Source of the DNA: Microbacterium luteolum
Lineage (GTDB): Bacteria > Actinomycetota > Actinomycetes > Actinomycetales > Microbacteriaceae
Length of the DNA: 64,000 nt
Assembly: GCF_039533965.1 (NCBI RefSeq)
Contig: NZ_BAAAUN010000001.1
Location: 992,001 to 1,056,000, forward strand
Direction: 5' to 3'
Position 1 is the stretch's first letter; each line of letters starts with the position of its first letter. The position numbers and the translations under genes were made by a program. A model generated the notes under the pieces. That model did not search any database and was not told the origin of the DNA. It was given only the letters and a program-made list of their open reading frames with translations. Shown piece after piece: positions 33,897-42,415 of the stretch.

Positions 33897-34970
33897 TCAC
33901 AGATCGGCGTGCAGGCCCCACACGCGCTCCGCGGAGCTCGCCCACGAGAACGCCCGCGACCGGTCGGTGGCGAGGACGCGCAGGCGCGGCGCTCCTTCTC
34001 GAGATGCTGCGGCGAGGGCATCCGCGATGCCGTCCTCAGGCACCAGCAGCCCGCCGTCGGCGATCACGTCCTGATGCGCGCCGCTGTCGATCGCGACGAC
34101 CGGGGTGCCGAGCGTCATCGCCTCCACCGCACGCCACGGCCAGCCGGCGACAGGGCTGGTGGCCGCGAACGCCGCGGCACCGGCGAGCACGGCGGCACGG
34201 TCCTCCGGGGACAGCACTCCGCGCACATGCGCGCGCCTCTCGGGGAGGCCTGCGGCGGACGCCAGCTCGGCCAGTCGCGGCTCCGCCCCTTCCGGCGCAT
34301 CGAGCACGACCGCATCGACGCCCGCGGCGACAGCACCGCGGAATCCTGCGTCGAGCGAGGCCGCCGTCCCCGTGAGCACCACGTACTCCCCCGGCATCGA
34401 CAGCGCAGCGCGACGCGCCTCGGCATCACGCGGCGTCACGAACCCGCGCGGCGCGGCGCCGGCGATCACCCGAACGCGACCTCGGAGCTTCGCCACCTCG
34501 GACAGCCGCTCCGCCACAGCATGCGACGGCACGACAACGGCGTCGGCGTGCTTGACCGCTCTCTTCAGCATGGCGCGCTGCCAGGCCACCGCGCTCTTCG
34601 GGAGCAGCTCAGGGGCGTCCCAGGCCTGCAGATCCCAGACGGTCACCGTGGTCTGATCGTTGTCGTGCACGCGATCGTGTCGCACGAGCGGCGCCATCAG
34701 GCTCGGCGAATGGATCAGCCCACCGCCGACGCCGGGCGCGATGCCCAGCTGCCAGGCCGCGGCCAGCTCCCGCCGTCCGAGGTTGAGCGTGCGCACGTCG
34801 GAAACCCCGGTCACGGTGACCTCTGCACCGGCGGGCACGATCGCATCGACCGTGCATCCCGAGGGAGCCGTCGCCACGAGGCCGATCGCCAGATCCACGG
34901 CAGCCGAGGCCTGATCCGCGTCGACGACGTGCACGAGCTGATCCAGAACAACACGCAGCCGAGCACCCAT
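33897..34970 (-). CDS. glycosyltransferase, GT4 type
   Basis: A 357-residue GT-B enzyme. The N-terminal domain includes GLIHSPSLMAPL and TVTVWDLQAWDAPE, and VVVPSHAVAERL marks the interdomain region. The donor domain holds EYVVLTGTAAS and WPWRAVEAMTLGTPVVAID, the E-x7-E-like phosphate and ribose site. The ATG lies six bases after TAGCCT. It is divergent from the DUF4012 gene; specificity is unknown. Confidence 0.8.
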   Translation of the reverse strand: MGARLRVVLDQLVHVVDADQASAAVDLAIGLVATAPSGCTVDAIVPAGAEVTVTGVSDVRTLNLGRRELAAAWQLGIAPGVGGGLIHSPSLMAPLVRHDRVHDNDQTTVTVWDLQAWDAPELLPKSAVAWQRAMLKRAVKHADAVVVPSHAVAERLSEVAKLRGRVRVIAGAAPRGFVTPRDAEARRAALSMPGEYVVLTGTAASLDAGFRGAVAAGVDAVVLDAPEGAEPRLAELASAAGLPERRAHVRGVLSPEDRAAVLAGAAAFAATSPVAGWPWRAVEAMTLGTPVVAIDSGAHQDVIADGGLLVPEDGIADALAAASREGAPRLRVLATDRSRAFSWASSAERVWGLHADL

Positions 34971-34976
34971 GCGCTC

Positions 34977-34982
34977 AGGCTA
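34977..34982 (-). promoter_or_regulatory. -10 element of leaderless promoter for the GT4 gene
   Basis: The minus strand reads TAGCCT, six bases, then ATG at 34970. Confidence 0.5.
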
Positions 34983-35091
34983 TCCTCGCCGCCACCTTCT
35001 GCCGTGGATCCCACCCCCGTGCCGCGCGAAAGTCCGGCCTCCGACGGCATCCGTCCACCGTCGCGGCGGCGGTTCGTGCTTGAATGCTCAC

Positions 35092-36855
35092 GTGAGCGAC
35101 GGTCGACTTCCCCGGCGGCGCCGATGGATCGGTTGGACCGTCGGCCTCGTCCTGACCCTTCTGGTCCTGGCGATCGGATGGGTCGCCATCCGCGGCATCG
35201 GCGCGGTGAGCGATCTCCAGCTGGTCGCCAAGGGGGCTTCGCAGCTCAAGGACGCGATCGCCGAGGGTGACCTCGACGGCGCGGAGCCCATCGCCGAGAG
35301 CATCGCAGGCAACGCGCGCTCGGCGCGCGACCTCACCTCCGATCCGGTCTGGCAGGCGTTCGGCTACGTCCCCTGGCTCGGACCGAACTTCCGCGCCGTG
35401 AGCGACGTGGCAGAGATCGCCGACGACGTGTCGGCGGACGCCCTCGCCCCGCTCCTCGGCGTCGCCGCCGACTTCGATCTGGGAAGCCTCGGCTTCGCGG
35501 ACGGCGCGATCGACCTCGAGCCCTTCGCCGAGATCGAGAAGCCGCTCGGGGCGGCGAGTGCGGCCCTCACCGCGGCGGAGCAGCGCGCTCAGCAGATCGA
35601 CGCGGATGCGACCCTTCCCCCGCTCGCCGAGGCTGTGCGGGAGCTCCGAGGGTCCGTGACCGAGGCCGCGACCGTGGTGGGCTCCCTCCACGGCGCCGCG
35701 GTGCTGCTGCCGACCATGCTCGGAGGAGACGGACCGCGCGACTACGTGCTGGCGATGCAGAACAACGCCGAACTGCGCTCGTCGGGCGGGATCATCGGAT
35801 CGATCGCCCTGCTGCATGCGGAGGGCGGGCGGATCACGCTGGGCACCCAGGCATCCACCAGGGACTTCCCCGGTCTCGACACCGCGCTCCCGCTCAGCGA
35901 GTCGACCGTCGCGCTCTTCGACGACCGGCCCGGCCGCTACCTCCAGAACATCACCAGCATCCCCGACTTCGCCGAGGCGGGGGCGACGATCGCGGCGAGG
36001 TGGCAGGGCCGCTTCGGTGGCGAGATCGACGGCGTGATCGCGGTCGACGCCGTGGTGGCCGAGCACCTCATGGAGGCCACCGGCGACCTCAGCTTCGGCC
36101 CGTTCACGGCGACCCCCGAGACGATCATCAGCATCCTGCTCTCCGAGATCTACGCGGCCGTCCCGGACCCCGCCGCCCAGGACGACGTCTTCGCCCAGGC
36201 CGCGAGCGGGCTGTTCGGCGCAGCTCTCTCCGGCGGCGACACGAAGGCGCTCATCGGCGCCCTCGCCGAATCCGCCGGCGAGGGCCGCATCCGCATCTGG
36301 AGCGCCCACGAAGACGAGGAGGCGGTGCTCACGGCCTCCGCCCTCGGGGGGACGATCCCGAAGGACAGCGCCGACGCCACGTACGTGGGCGTGCTGATGA
36401 ACGACACCACCGGCGCCAAGATGGACTACTACACGCGGGCCTCGGTCGTGACCGCGATCGGCAGCTGCCAGGGCGAGGCGACGACGCAGGTCCGCGTCAC
36501 CTGGACGAACACAGCCCCCTCCGATGCCGCGACTTCGCTGCCGCCCTACGTCACCGGCGCTGGCTACTACGGCGTCCCCGCCGGTTCCGTGCGGACCCTC
36601 ATCGCCGTCTACGGGCCGGAGGGCGCGACGCCCTCGCACATCGACCGTGACGGCGACGAGGAGAGCGTGCAGACGGCCATGCTGGGCGACCGTTCCGTCG
36701 TCCAGCACGAGGTGCTCCTCGCGCCGGGCGAGTCGACCACGATCACCGTGGAGTTCCAGGGCGATGGCGCGGGCGCACGGCTCACGGAGGCGATCGTCAC
36801 GCCCCTGATCGAGGCTCCGGAGATCTCCCGCGAAGAACTGCGCTGCGGTTCGTGA
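35092..36855 (+). CDS. DUF4012 membrane-anchored extracellular protein
   Basis: A 587-residue protein with one N-terminal membrane segment (about 14-35) after an Arg-rich cytosolic start; the rest is predicted outside. The segment RDYVLAMQNNAELRSSGGIIGS is characteristic of DUF4012, a family common near polysaccharide loci in actinobacteria and of unproven function. The GTG start is preceded by TTGAAT and six bases, a weaker version of the leaderless arrangement. Its neighbours suggest a role in assembling or modifying cell-surface polymer. Confidence 0.8.
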   Translation: MSDGRLPRRRRWIGWTVGLVLTLLVLAIGWVAIRGIGAVSDLQLVAKGASQLKDAIAEGDLDGAEPIAESIAGNARSARDLTSDPVWQAFGYVPWLGPNFRAVSDVAEIADDVSADALAPLLGVAADFDLGSLGFADGAIDLEPFAEIEKPLGAASAALTAAEQRAQQIDADATLPPLAEAVRELRGSVTEAATVVGSLHGAAVLLPTMLGGDGPRDYVLAMQNNAELRSSGGIIGSIALLHAEGGRITLGTQASTRDFPGLDTALPLSESTVALFDDRPGRYLQNITSIPDFAEAGATIAARWQGRFGGEIDGVIAVDAVVAEHLMEATGDLSFGPFTATPETIISILLSEIYAAVPDPAAQDDVFAQAASGLFGAALSGGDTKALIGALAESAGEGRIRIWSAHEDEEAVLTASALGGTIPKDSADATYVGVLMNDTTGAKMDYYTRASVVTAIGSCQGEATTQVRVTWTNTAPSDAATSLPPYVTGAGYYGVPAGSVRTLIAVYGPEGATPSHIDRDGDEESVQTAMLGDRSVVQHEVLLAPGESTTITVEFQGDGAGARLTEAIVTPLIEAPEISREELRCGS

Positions 36856-36880
36856 CTTTCGCTGCCGGATAGGCTACTGT
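36852..36880 (+). promoter_or_regulatory. promoter of the LAXTG surface-protein gene
   Basis: GTGACT at 36852-36857 and TACTGT at 36875-36880 are separated by 17 bases and fit a housekeeping sigma promoter. The start of RNA would be near 36887, leaving a leader of about 112 bases. The -35 overlaps the end of the DUF4012 gene. Confidence 0.45.
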
Positions 36881-36899
36881 CGAGGCACTGGGGAATATC

Positions 36900-36938
36900 T
36901 GGGCTCTGTCTTCCTGCCGTGGGGGCAGGATGAGCCCA
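36900..36938 (+). promoter_or_regulatory. nested stem-loop in the 5' leader
   Basis: TGGGCTC at 36900-36906 pairs with GAGCCCA at 36932-36938, and inside it CCTGCC at 36913-36918 pairs with GGCAGG at 36924-36929. It lies 60 bases upstream of the LAXTG protein start. It matches no riboswitch class I can name and could affect stability or translation. Confidence 0.4.
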
Positions 36939-36998
36939 CGCAGTCGAACGCAGGGGTGTGTTCGGGTGCGATTCCGCGTGAAATTCTGGGGAGAAATC

Positions 36999-37556
36999 AT
37001 GCTGAAGAAACTGGCTGCCATCAGCCTTACCGCTGGCGCGCTGGTATTCATCGCGCCGACCGTTGCGACCGCTGCACCTTCTGTGCCGGCTGCGACATCC
37101 GGCTCCTACGCCGAGACTCCTGGCGTGAACGTCGATGATCCGATCATCGACATCTGCGAGGTCTCGACCATCGTCTTCGGATCCGGCTACTTCCTGCCGT
37201 CCGAGACGGTGAACGTGTCGGTTTCGGGTCTGAACGCCGCGAACGCGGCCGTCTCGGGCAACACCGCCGCCGAAGACGGAAGCATGACCGTGACGTTCCG
37301 TCCGCCGTCCGACGGTGAGGGCTCCTATGCCATCGCCTTCGAAGGCTCGCGCTCGTACACGGCGACGATCACGGTCTCGCACGGTCATGACTCTGCCGTG
37401 AGCTGCGATCACGATCCGGGCGTCGCGCCTGCAGGATCGGAGCTGGCGCTCACCGGCGGCAGTGTTTCGCCGTGGATCCTCGGTGGCGGAGCCGTTGCTC
37501 TCGTCGCCGGCGGGGCGCTCGTCGCCGCTGGTGCGGCTCGCCGCAAGCGCGCCTGA
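36999..37556 (+). CDS. small sortase-anchored surface protein (LAXTG motif)
   Basis: A 185-residue protein with a signal peptide (about 1-26, ending TVATAAP), a beta-rich middle with two cysteines (C53, C136), and a C-terminal sorting signal: LALTG at 149-153, a hydrophobic helix and RRKRA. LAXTG is the motif used by class E sortases of high-GC actinobacteria. The threonine would be joined to the cell wall. A GGGGAG site precedes the ATG. No sortase gene is in the window. The middle domain was not recognised. Confidence 0.8.
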   Translation: MLKKLAAISLTAGALVFIAPTVATAAPSVPAATSGSYAETPGVNVDDPIIDICEVSTIVFGSGYFLPSETVNVSVSGLNAANAAVSGNTAAEDGSMTVTFRPPSDGEGSYAIAFEGSRSYTATITVSHGHDSAVSCDHDPGVAPAGSELALTGGSVSPWILGGGAVALVAGGALVAAGAARRKRA

Positions 37557-37588
37557 GTCTGGCTGCCGCCTCGTGCGGTGGTCGGCTG

Positions 37589-37625
37589 GACGACGGTGAT
37601 CCCTCCCCCTCCGATCACCGTCGTC
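37589..37625 (+). terminator. intrinsic terminator-like hairpin
   Basis: A perfect 13-bp stem (37589-37601 with 37613-37625) and an 11-base pyrimidine-rich loop follow the LAXTG gene by 32 bases. There is no U-run. The rest of the 215-base gap to 37772 holds a weaker stem near 37653-37687 and nothing else recognised. Confidence 0.55.
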
Positions 37626-37771
37626 TGGCGATCCCGGTGGCCGCACCGGAAGCCCACGGCCTCCTCCTCAGGGAGAAGGTCGTGGGTTGCGGCGTGCCTG
37701 GGCTGGACCGCGCATTCTGATCGCGGCTCGGATTCGCGCAGGCGTCGGTCAGGGGTTCCCGGCCTACCGGA

Positions 37772-39226
37772 TCACGGCTCGGGCGTCGGCGTCGCCGTCG
37801 GGGGATGCAGCGACTGCCGGATCATCTCCTGGATGTACGCGTAGTCCGGCTCGAACTCGTCGACTCCGAAGTCCGGGGTGAGCTCGATCGACGTGACCGT
37901 CTGCTCCTTCGCCTTGAGCATCAGGTCGAAGAACTCCGGCAGCTTGTCCTGAGGGAGGTCGGTGCTGATGAGCGCGGTTCCCGCTGCCGCGACCTCGTTG
38001 AACCGGCTGAGGACGGTCTGCGGGGTGAACTGGGCGAGGATCGCCTCCTGCAGCTCCCGCTGACGCTTCATCCGATCCCAGTCGCTGGTCGTGTACCGCG
38101 AACGGGCATACCACTGGGCGGTGTCGCCGTTCATGAGCTGCTGACCCGGCTCGATCCAGCCGATCGCCCACTCGTTCACATCCGTGCCCTCCCAGCCTTC
38201 CGGCGGGCCGCCCATCGGCAGGCGCTCGGTCACGTTGATGTTCACACCACCCAGAGCATCCACGAGCTCCGCGAATCCGTGCATGTCGACGAACACGTAG
38301 TACGGGATCTCGATTCCCAGCACGCCTTCCGCGGCATCCTTGGTCGCTTCGATGCCGGGGTCCGACCCCTGCGCGACGGCGTCAGGGTAGAGCGACGCTC
38401 CCTGATCCTCACGGCAGATCTCCGCGGCGTTGCGCACGTGGTTCATCCAGCCGTTCCAGCCGCAGTCGTCGGAGCTGTAGCCCTCGAATCCGTCGGGGTA
38501 GAGCTCCTGCATCGGACTGCCCTCGCTGAACGGTGCGTTCGGAAGTTCACGCGGGATGCCGGTGATCGTCACGGCGCCGGTGTCGGCGTTGACCGAGACC
38601 ACCGAGATGCTGTCGAACCGCATCGAGTCGCGCCCGTCGCCGCTGTCGGCGCCCAGGAGCAGGATGTTGTAGTAGCCGTCGCTCGGCGGAAGACTCGGTC
38701 CGCTCTGCCCGAAGATCGTGGAGATGGTGCTGCGCGTCGACCCCACCACGGTCGCCGCGTAACCCGCACCGCCGCCGACGAGACCGAGCAGGATCAGCGC
38801 CACGACGGGGATCGCGAACCGCGAAGGGCTCGAGACCTTGACGAGGCGCACCAGACGGAGAGCGTCGAAGGTCAGGACGATCCAGAGCACGACATACGCG
38901 ACCAGCAGGACCTGCACGATCGTGAGCACCGCGGCCGAGAGGAACCCGCCGCCGATCGTGAGCCACAGCAGCACCGGGCGGGCGAACAGGGCGAGACCGG
39001 CTGTGACGATCAGCGCGAACCAGGCGAACACCGTGGCGCGGAGGCCGAAGCGTCCGAGCCGCCGATTGCCGGCGAGGACCTGCGCCGATCCCGGAACGAG
39101 GAGATTGAGCACGACGAGCCACCACCCGCGCTTCGCCATCTGCCCGGCGTCGGAGGAGTCCGGATGCCGCAGCGGCCGGTTCTCGATCAGCGGGCGCCCT
39201 GTCGCGCGCGGCGGCGCGAGGGTCAC
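37772..39226 (-). CDS. LytR-CpsA-Psr (LCP) family glycopolymer-peptidoglycan ligase
   Basis: A 484-residue membrane protein. Four to five hydrophobic segments fill residues 30-160, and the LCP domain follows outside the cell: [23 protein letters not shown] and [10 protein letters not shown] carry the conserved Asp and Arg residues that bind the pyrophosphate of the lipid carrier. LCP enzymes move polymers from undecaprenyl diphosphate to peptidoglycan, the natural last step for this locus. The extra N-terminal helices are more than the usual single anchor. The GTG start overlaps the purE stop, so it is translated together with purE. Confidence 0.9.
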   Translation of the reverse strand: MTLAPPRATGRPLIENRPLRHPDSSDAGQMAKRGWWLVVLNLLVPGSAQVLAGNRRLGRFGLRATVFAWFALIVTAGLALFARPVLLWLTIGGGFLSAAVLTIVQVLLVAYVVLWIVLTFDALRLVRLVKVSSPSRFAIPVVALILLGLVGGGAGYAATVVGSTRSTISTIFGQSGPSLPPSDGYYNILLLGADSGDGRDSMRFDSISVVSVNADTGAVTITGIPRELPNAPFSEGSPMQELYPDGFEGYSSDDCGWNGWMNHVRNAAEICREDQGASLYPDAVAQGSDPGIEATKDAAEGVLGIEIPYYVFVDMHGFAELVDALGGVNINVTERLPMGGPPEGWEGTDVNEWAIGWIEPGQQLMNGDTAQWYARSRYTTSDWDRMKRQRELQEAILAQFTPQTVLSRFNEVAAAGTALISTDLPQDKLPEFFDLMLKAKEQTVTSIELTPDFGVDEFEPDYAYIQEMIRQSLHPPTATPTPEP

Positions 39227-39738
39227 AGCGAGCCCTTCAGCCGTTCGTTCTTCTGCTCGACCTGAGCCTCGAGGTCGCGCGCGTAAGCCTCCACCCGGTC
39301 GGCGAGGTCGGCGTCGGCCGTGCCCAGGATGCGGGCGGCGAGCAGCCCCGCGTTGCGGGCTCCGCCGATCGAGACCGTTGCGACGGGGATACCGGCGGGC
39401 ATCTGCACGATCGAGAGGAGCGAATCCATGCCGTCGAGGTATGCGAGGGGCACCGGCACGCCCACGACCGGGAGCGCCGTCATCGAGGCGACCATCCCCG
39501 GCAGGTGCGCCGCTCCCCCGGCCCCGGCGATGATCACGCGGATGCCGCGGGATCGGGCCTCGCGCGCGTAGGACATCAGCTTGTCCGGCGTGCGGTGCGC
39601 CGAGACGACCTCGACCTCATGCGGGATTCCGAAGTCCGTGAGCGCCTGCGACGCGTCGCTCATGACACGCCAGTCGGAGTCGGATCCCATGATCACGCCG
39701 ACCAGCGGCGCGGCGGAGGAGTGCAGTGGCTCGGTCAC
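39223..39738 (-). CDS. purE: 5-(carboxyamino)imidazole ribonucleotide mutase
   Basis: A 171-residue class I PurE, catalysing N5-CAIR to CAIR in purine synthesis. [10 protein letters not shown] and [10 protein letters not shown] are the substrate-binding motifs, with the His that acts as acid-base, and [10 protein letters not shown] follows. The GTG start lies six bases after TAGCCT, so purE can be transcribed separately from purK. Its stop overlaps the LCP gene start. Confidence 0.96.
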   Translation of the reverse strand: MTEPLHSSAAPLVGVIMGSDSDWRVMSDASQALTDFGIPHEVEVVSAHRTPDKLMSYAREARSRGIRVIIAGAGGAAHLPGMVASMTALPVVGVPVPLAYLDGMDSLLSIVQMPAGIPVATVSIGGARNAGLLAARILGTADADLADRVEAYARDLEAQVEQKNERLKGSL

Positions 39739-39744
39739 CAGATC

Positions 39745-39750
39745 AGGCTA
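39745..39750 (-). promoter_or_regulatory. -10 element of leaderless promoter for purE
   Basis: The minus strand reads TAGCCT, six bases, then GTG at 39738, inside the 70-base purK-purE gap. Confidence 0.5.
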
Positions 39751-39808
39751 CGGTCTGCTGCTGTGAGAAGCCCTGAACGGCACACCTGTTGACCGGTGTT
39801 GCGGGCGC

Positions 39809-40933
39809 TCAGTCGAAGTGCGCGGCAGCCGCTCTGGCGACGTACACGGCATCGTCGAGGTCGTCGCCCGAGACATTGACGTGCCCGACCTTGCGGCCGG
39901 GTCGCGGAGCCTTGCCGTAGGTGTGGATCTTCGCGGTGGGGTGCTCGGCCATCGCCGCGTCGAAACGCTCCTCGAGCGTGCCTTCCGTCGGGCCGCCCAG
40001 GATGTTCACCATGACCGACCACGCCGCCCGCGGAGCGGTGCTTCCGAGGGGAAGGTCGGCCACGGCGCGCAGGTGCTGCTCGAACTGCCCGGTCACGGCA
40101 CCGTCCTGGCCCCAGTGCCCGCTGTTGTGCGGACGCATCGCGAGCTCGTTGACAAGGATCCGCTCGTCGTCGGTCTCGAAGAGCTCCACGGCGAGCATGC
40201 CCGTCACTGCGAGCCCTTCGGCGATCGTGCGACCGATCTCCTCGGCGACCTGCGAGAGACGCTCGGTCGCAGCCGGCGCGGGCGCGATGACCTCGGCGCA
40301 GACACCGCCGCGCTGCACGGTCTCGACGACCGGGTAGGCGACGATCTGACCGCTGGGACGGCGAGCCACCTGCTGTGCGAGCTCCCGGACGAACGGCACG
40401 AGCTCCTCGACGAGGAGCGCATCGCCCTCAGCGACCGCGTCGAGCCAGTCCTGGGCTTCGTCGGCGGCACGGACGACCCGCACGCCCTTGCCGTCGTAAC
40501 CCCCGCGCGGCGTCTTGACGACGCCTCTGCCGTCGTGGGCGTCGAGGAACGCCTGGAGCTCCTCCGCATCACGCACCGCCGCCCACTCGGGCTGCGGGAT
40601 GCCGAGCTCGGTGAGGCGCGCTCGCATCGCCAGCTTGTCCTGCGCGAACCGCAGGGCGTCCGGCCCCGGGTGCACCGCGACGCCCTCGGCGACGAGGGTC
40701 CGCAGCACATCCTGGGGAACGTGCTCATGGTCGAACGTGATCACGTCGACGCCCGCCGCGAATGCCCGCACGGCGTCGATGTCGCGATAGTCGCCGACGG
40801 CTGTCGCCGCGAGTCGGGCGGACATGCCGTCGTCCTCCGCGAGCACCCGCAGGTCGAGTCCGAGTTCGACCGCCGGAGCGATCATCATCCGGGCCAGCTG
40901 TCCTCCACCGATCACGCCCACACGCAGCGTCAT
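39809..40933 (-). CDS. purK: 5-(carboxyamino)imidazole ribonucleotide synthase
   Basis: A 374-residue ATP-grasp enzyme that carboxylates AIR with bicarbonate and ATP. GVIGGGQLARMM is the N-terminal motif, VVKTPRGGYDGKGV the ATP-grasp phosphate loop, and LAMRPHNSGHW the catalytic C-terminal block. The start at 40933 has GGAGG six bases upstream and is preferred over a longer frame. The birA, PH-protein, purK, purE order is conserved in actinobacteria. Confidence 0.96.
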   Translation of the reverse strand: MTLRVGVIGGGQLARMMIAPAVELGLDLRVLAEDDGMSARLAATAVGDYRDIDAVRAFAAGVDVITFDHEHVPQDVLRTLVAEGVAVHPGPDALRFAQDKLAMRARLTELGIPQPEWAAVRDAEELQAFLDAHDGRGVVKTPRGGYDGKGVRVVRAADEAQDWLDAVAEGDALLVEELVPFVRELAQQVARRPSGQIVAYPVVETVQRGGVCAEVIAPAPAATERLSQVAEEIGRTIAEGLAVTGMLAVELFETDDERILVNELAMRPHNSGHWGQDGAVTGQFEQHLRAVADLPLGSTAPRAAWSVMVNILGGPTEGTLEERFDAAMAEHPTAKIHTYGKAPRPGRKVGHVNVSGDDLDDAVYVARAAAAHFD

Positions 40934-41034
40934 GTGCCGCCTCCATTCGTCTGGACCATTCTCGCGCACGGAGGAGGTCGCCTTCGACCCCGAGGGCCAG
41001 CGACCGTGTGTCGGCAGTGAGCGAGCTGCCGGGT

Positions 41035-41589
41035 TCAGACGTCGTCGACGTGGTCGGAACCGCCCTGCGCGTCACGATGCGCGAGGATCTGACCGACCTC
41101 GATCTGGTCGGCGAGGGTCTCGTGGACCAGCGTGACGTTGGGCACGTTCGGAAGGCGCAGCGGATCGTCGACGCCGTTCGACAGCGTGATCGTCCCTGTC
41201 CCCCACAGCCGCTGCAGCGGCCCGCGGCGCACCGCGATCGTGTACCCCCTGGCGTGCGACATCTCACGACGTCGACGCGCCCCGATCCCCTGATGCGCGA
41301 TGACCCTCCTGGTGGTCACCGTCGTGCTGCGCGAGTACCAGACGACGAACGGCACCACGACGACGAACAAGACCACGAGGCCGGCCGCGGACAGCATCAT
41401 CCAGTTCTCGAGACCCGCCGGCAGATTGTCGTAGAAGTACGCCGTCGCGCCGAACACGGCGATCAGGACCAGCGCCGACCAGAACAGCCGGCGCGCGTGG
41501 CTCCGCAACCGCGCGATGAGCAGCTCTTCGGTCGGCACGCCGGGTGGCGGCATCACCGGCCGACCTCCGAGCGTCACGGGCTGAGTCAC
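41035..41589 (-). CDS. PH-domain (bPH2-type) membrane protein
   Basis: A 184-residue protein with two membrane segments (about 39-58 and 67-88) followed by a bacterial PH-like domain (TTVTTRRVIAHQG, then RGYTIAVRRGPLQRLWGTGTITL). Function is unknown; the gene lies between birA and purK in many actinobacteria. A GTG start is used, six bases after CACAAT, possibly a degenerate leaderless -10. No ATG is available in frame near it. Confidence 0.85.
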   Translation of the reverse strand: MTQPVTLGGRPVMPPPGVPTEELLIARLRSHARRLFWSALVLIAVFGATAYFYDNLPAGLENWMMLSAAGLVVLFVVVVPFVVWYSRSTTVTTRRVIAHQGIGARRRREMSHARGYTIAVRRGPLQRLWGTGTITLSNGVDDPLRLPNVPNVTLVHETLADQIEVGQILAHRDAQGGSDHVDDV

Positions 41590-41644
41590 CCCACCATTGT
41601 GCCCGTGATCTGCGACAAAGCGGTCTGCGCGGCGGCGTGTCAGT

Positions 41645-42415
41645 TCACGCGGGGCGCACGTGCACCACGTCGCCCGCCGAGATCGCCCGCTCGGACCCGT
41701 CCACCGAGACGAGCAGGCGGCCCTCGGAGTCGAGCGCCGTGGCCAGGCCTTCGAGCACGACATCGCCCGGGAGCGAGACACGCACGACGAGACCGAGCGT
41801 CGCACAGCGGGCGGTCACGGCGGCGTGCAGCCCGCTCGCGACGGCGTCGTCGGCCGCGACCAGCGCGGCGAGCGAGGAGGAGAGCGACCGCAGGTAGTCC
41901 GCCAGCAGCCGGTCCTCATCGACCTCGACGCCGAGCACGGCGAAAGAGGTGGCCGTCGGCACGGGCAGCTGCTCCCCCGTCATGGCCGTGTTGACGCCGG
42001 ATCCGACGATGACGGCATCCGTCGTCGCCTCCGCCAGGATGCCGCAGATCTTGCGCCCGTCGACCAGGACGTCGTTGGGCCACTTGACCGCGACGTCGCG
42101 CCCGGGCAGCTGGGCGGAGACGGCCTCGGCCATCGCCGCTCCGGCAGCCAGCGGGATCCAGCCGCGCGCGGCGGGATCGGCCGGAAGACGGCGCAGCAGG
42201 ACGGAGACCGCCAGCGACGCCCCGTCCGGCGCCACCCAGGTGCGGTCGAGCCGCCCGCGCCCCGCGGTCTGGTTTCTCGTGACCAGCACGGAGAGATGCG
42301 GCCAGCCCTCGACGTCATCGGCCCGCTCGCGGAGATCGGCGTTCGTGGAGCCCGTGCGCGGAAGCGCTTCCAGCCGCGCGGCGACATCGCGAGCACGCGC
42401 GAGGTCGGCGCTCAT
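41645..42415 (-). CDS. birA: biotin-[acetyl-CoA carboxylase] ligase
   Basis: A 256-residue class I biotin protein ligase without a DNA-binding domain. RNQTAGRGRLDRTW is the adenylate-binding loop and VAVKWPNDVLVDGRKICGIL the biotin pocket; the C-terminal SH3-like part ends in GDVVHVRPA. It biotinylates carboxylase subunits. The ATG overlaps the stop of the upstream glycerophosphotransferase-like gene (ATGA), so the two are translated together. Confidence 0.95.
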   Translation of the reverse strand: MSADLARARDVAARLEALPRTGSTNADLRERADDVEGWPHLSVLVTRNQTAGRGRLDRTWVAPDGASLAVSVLLRRLPADPAARGWIPLAAGAAMAEAVSAQLPGRDVAVKWPNDVLVDGRKICGILAEATTDAVIVGSGVNTAMTGEQLPVPTATSFAVLGVEVDEDRLLADYLRSLSSSLAALVAADDAVASGLHAAVTARCATLGLVVRVSLPGDVVLEGLATALDSEGRLLVSVDGSERAISAGDVVHVRPA

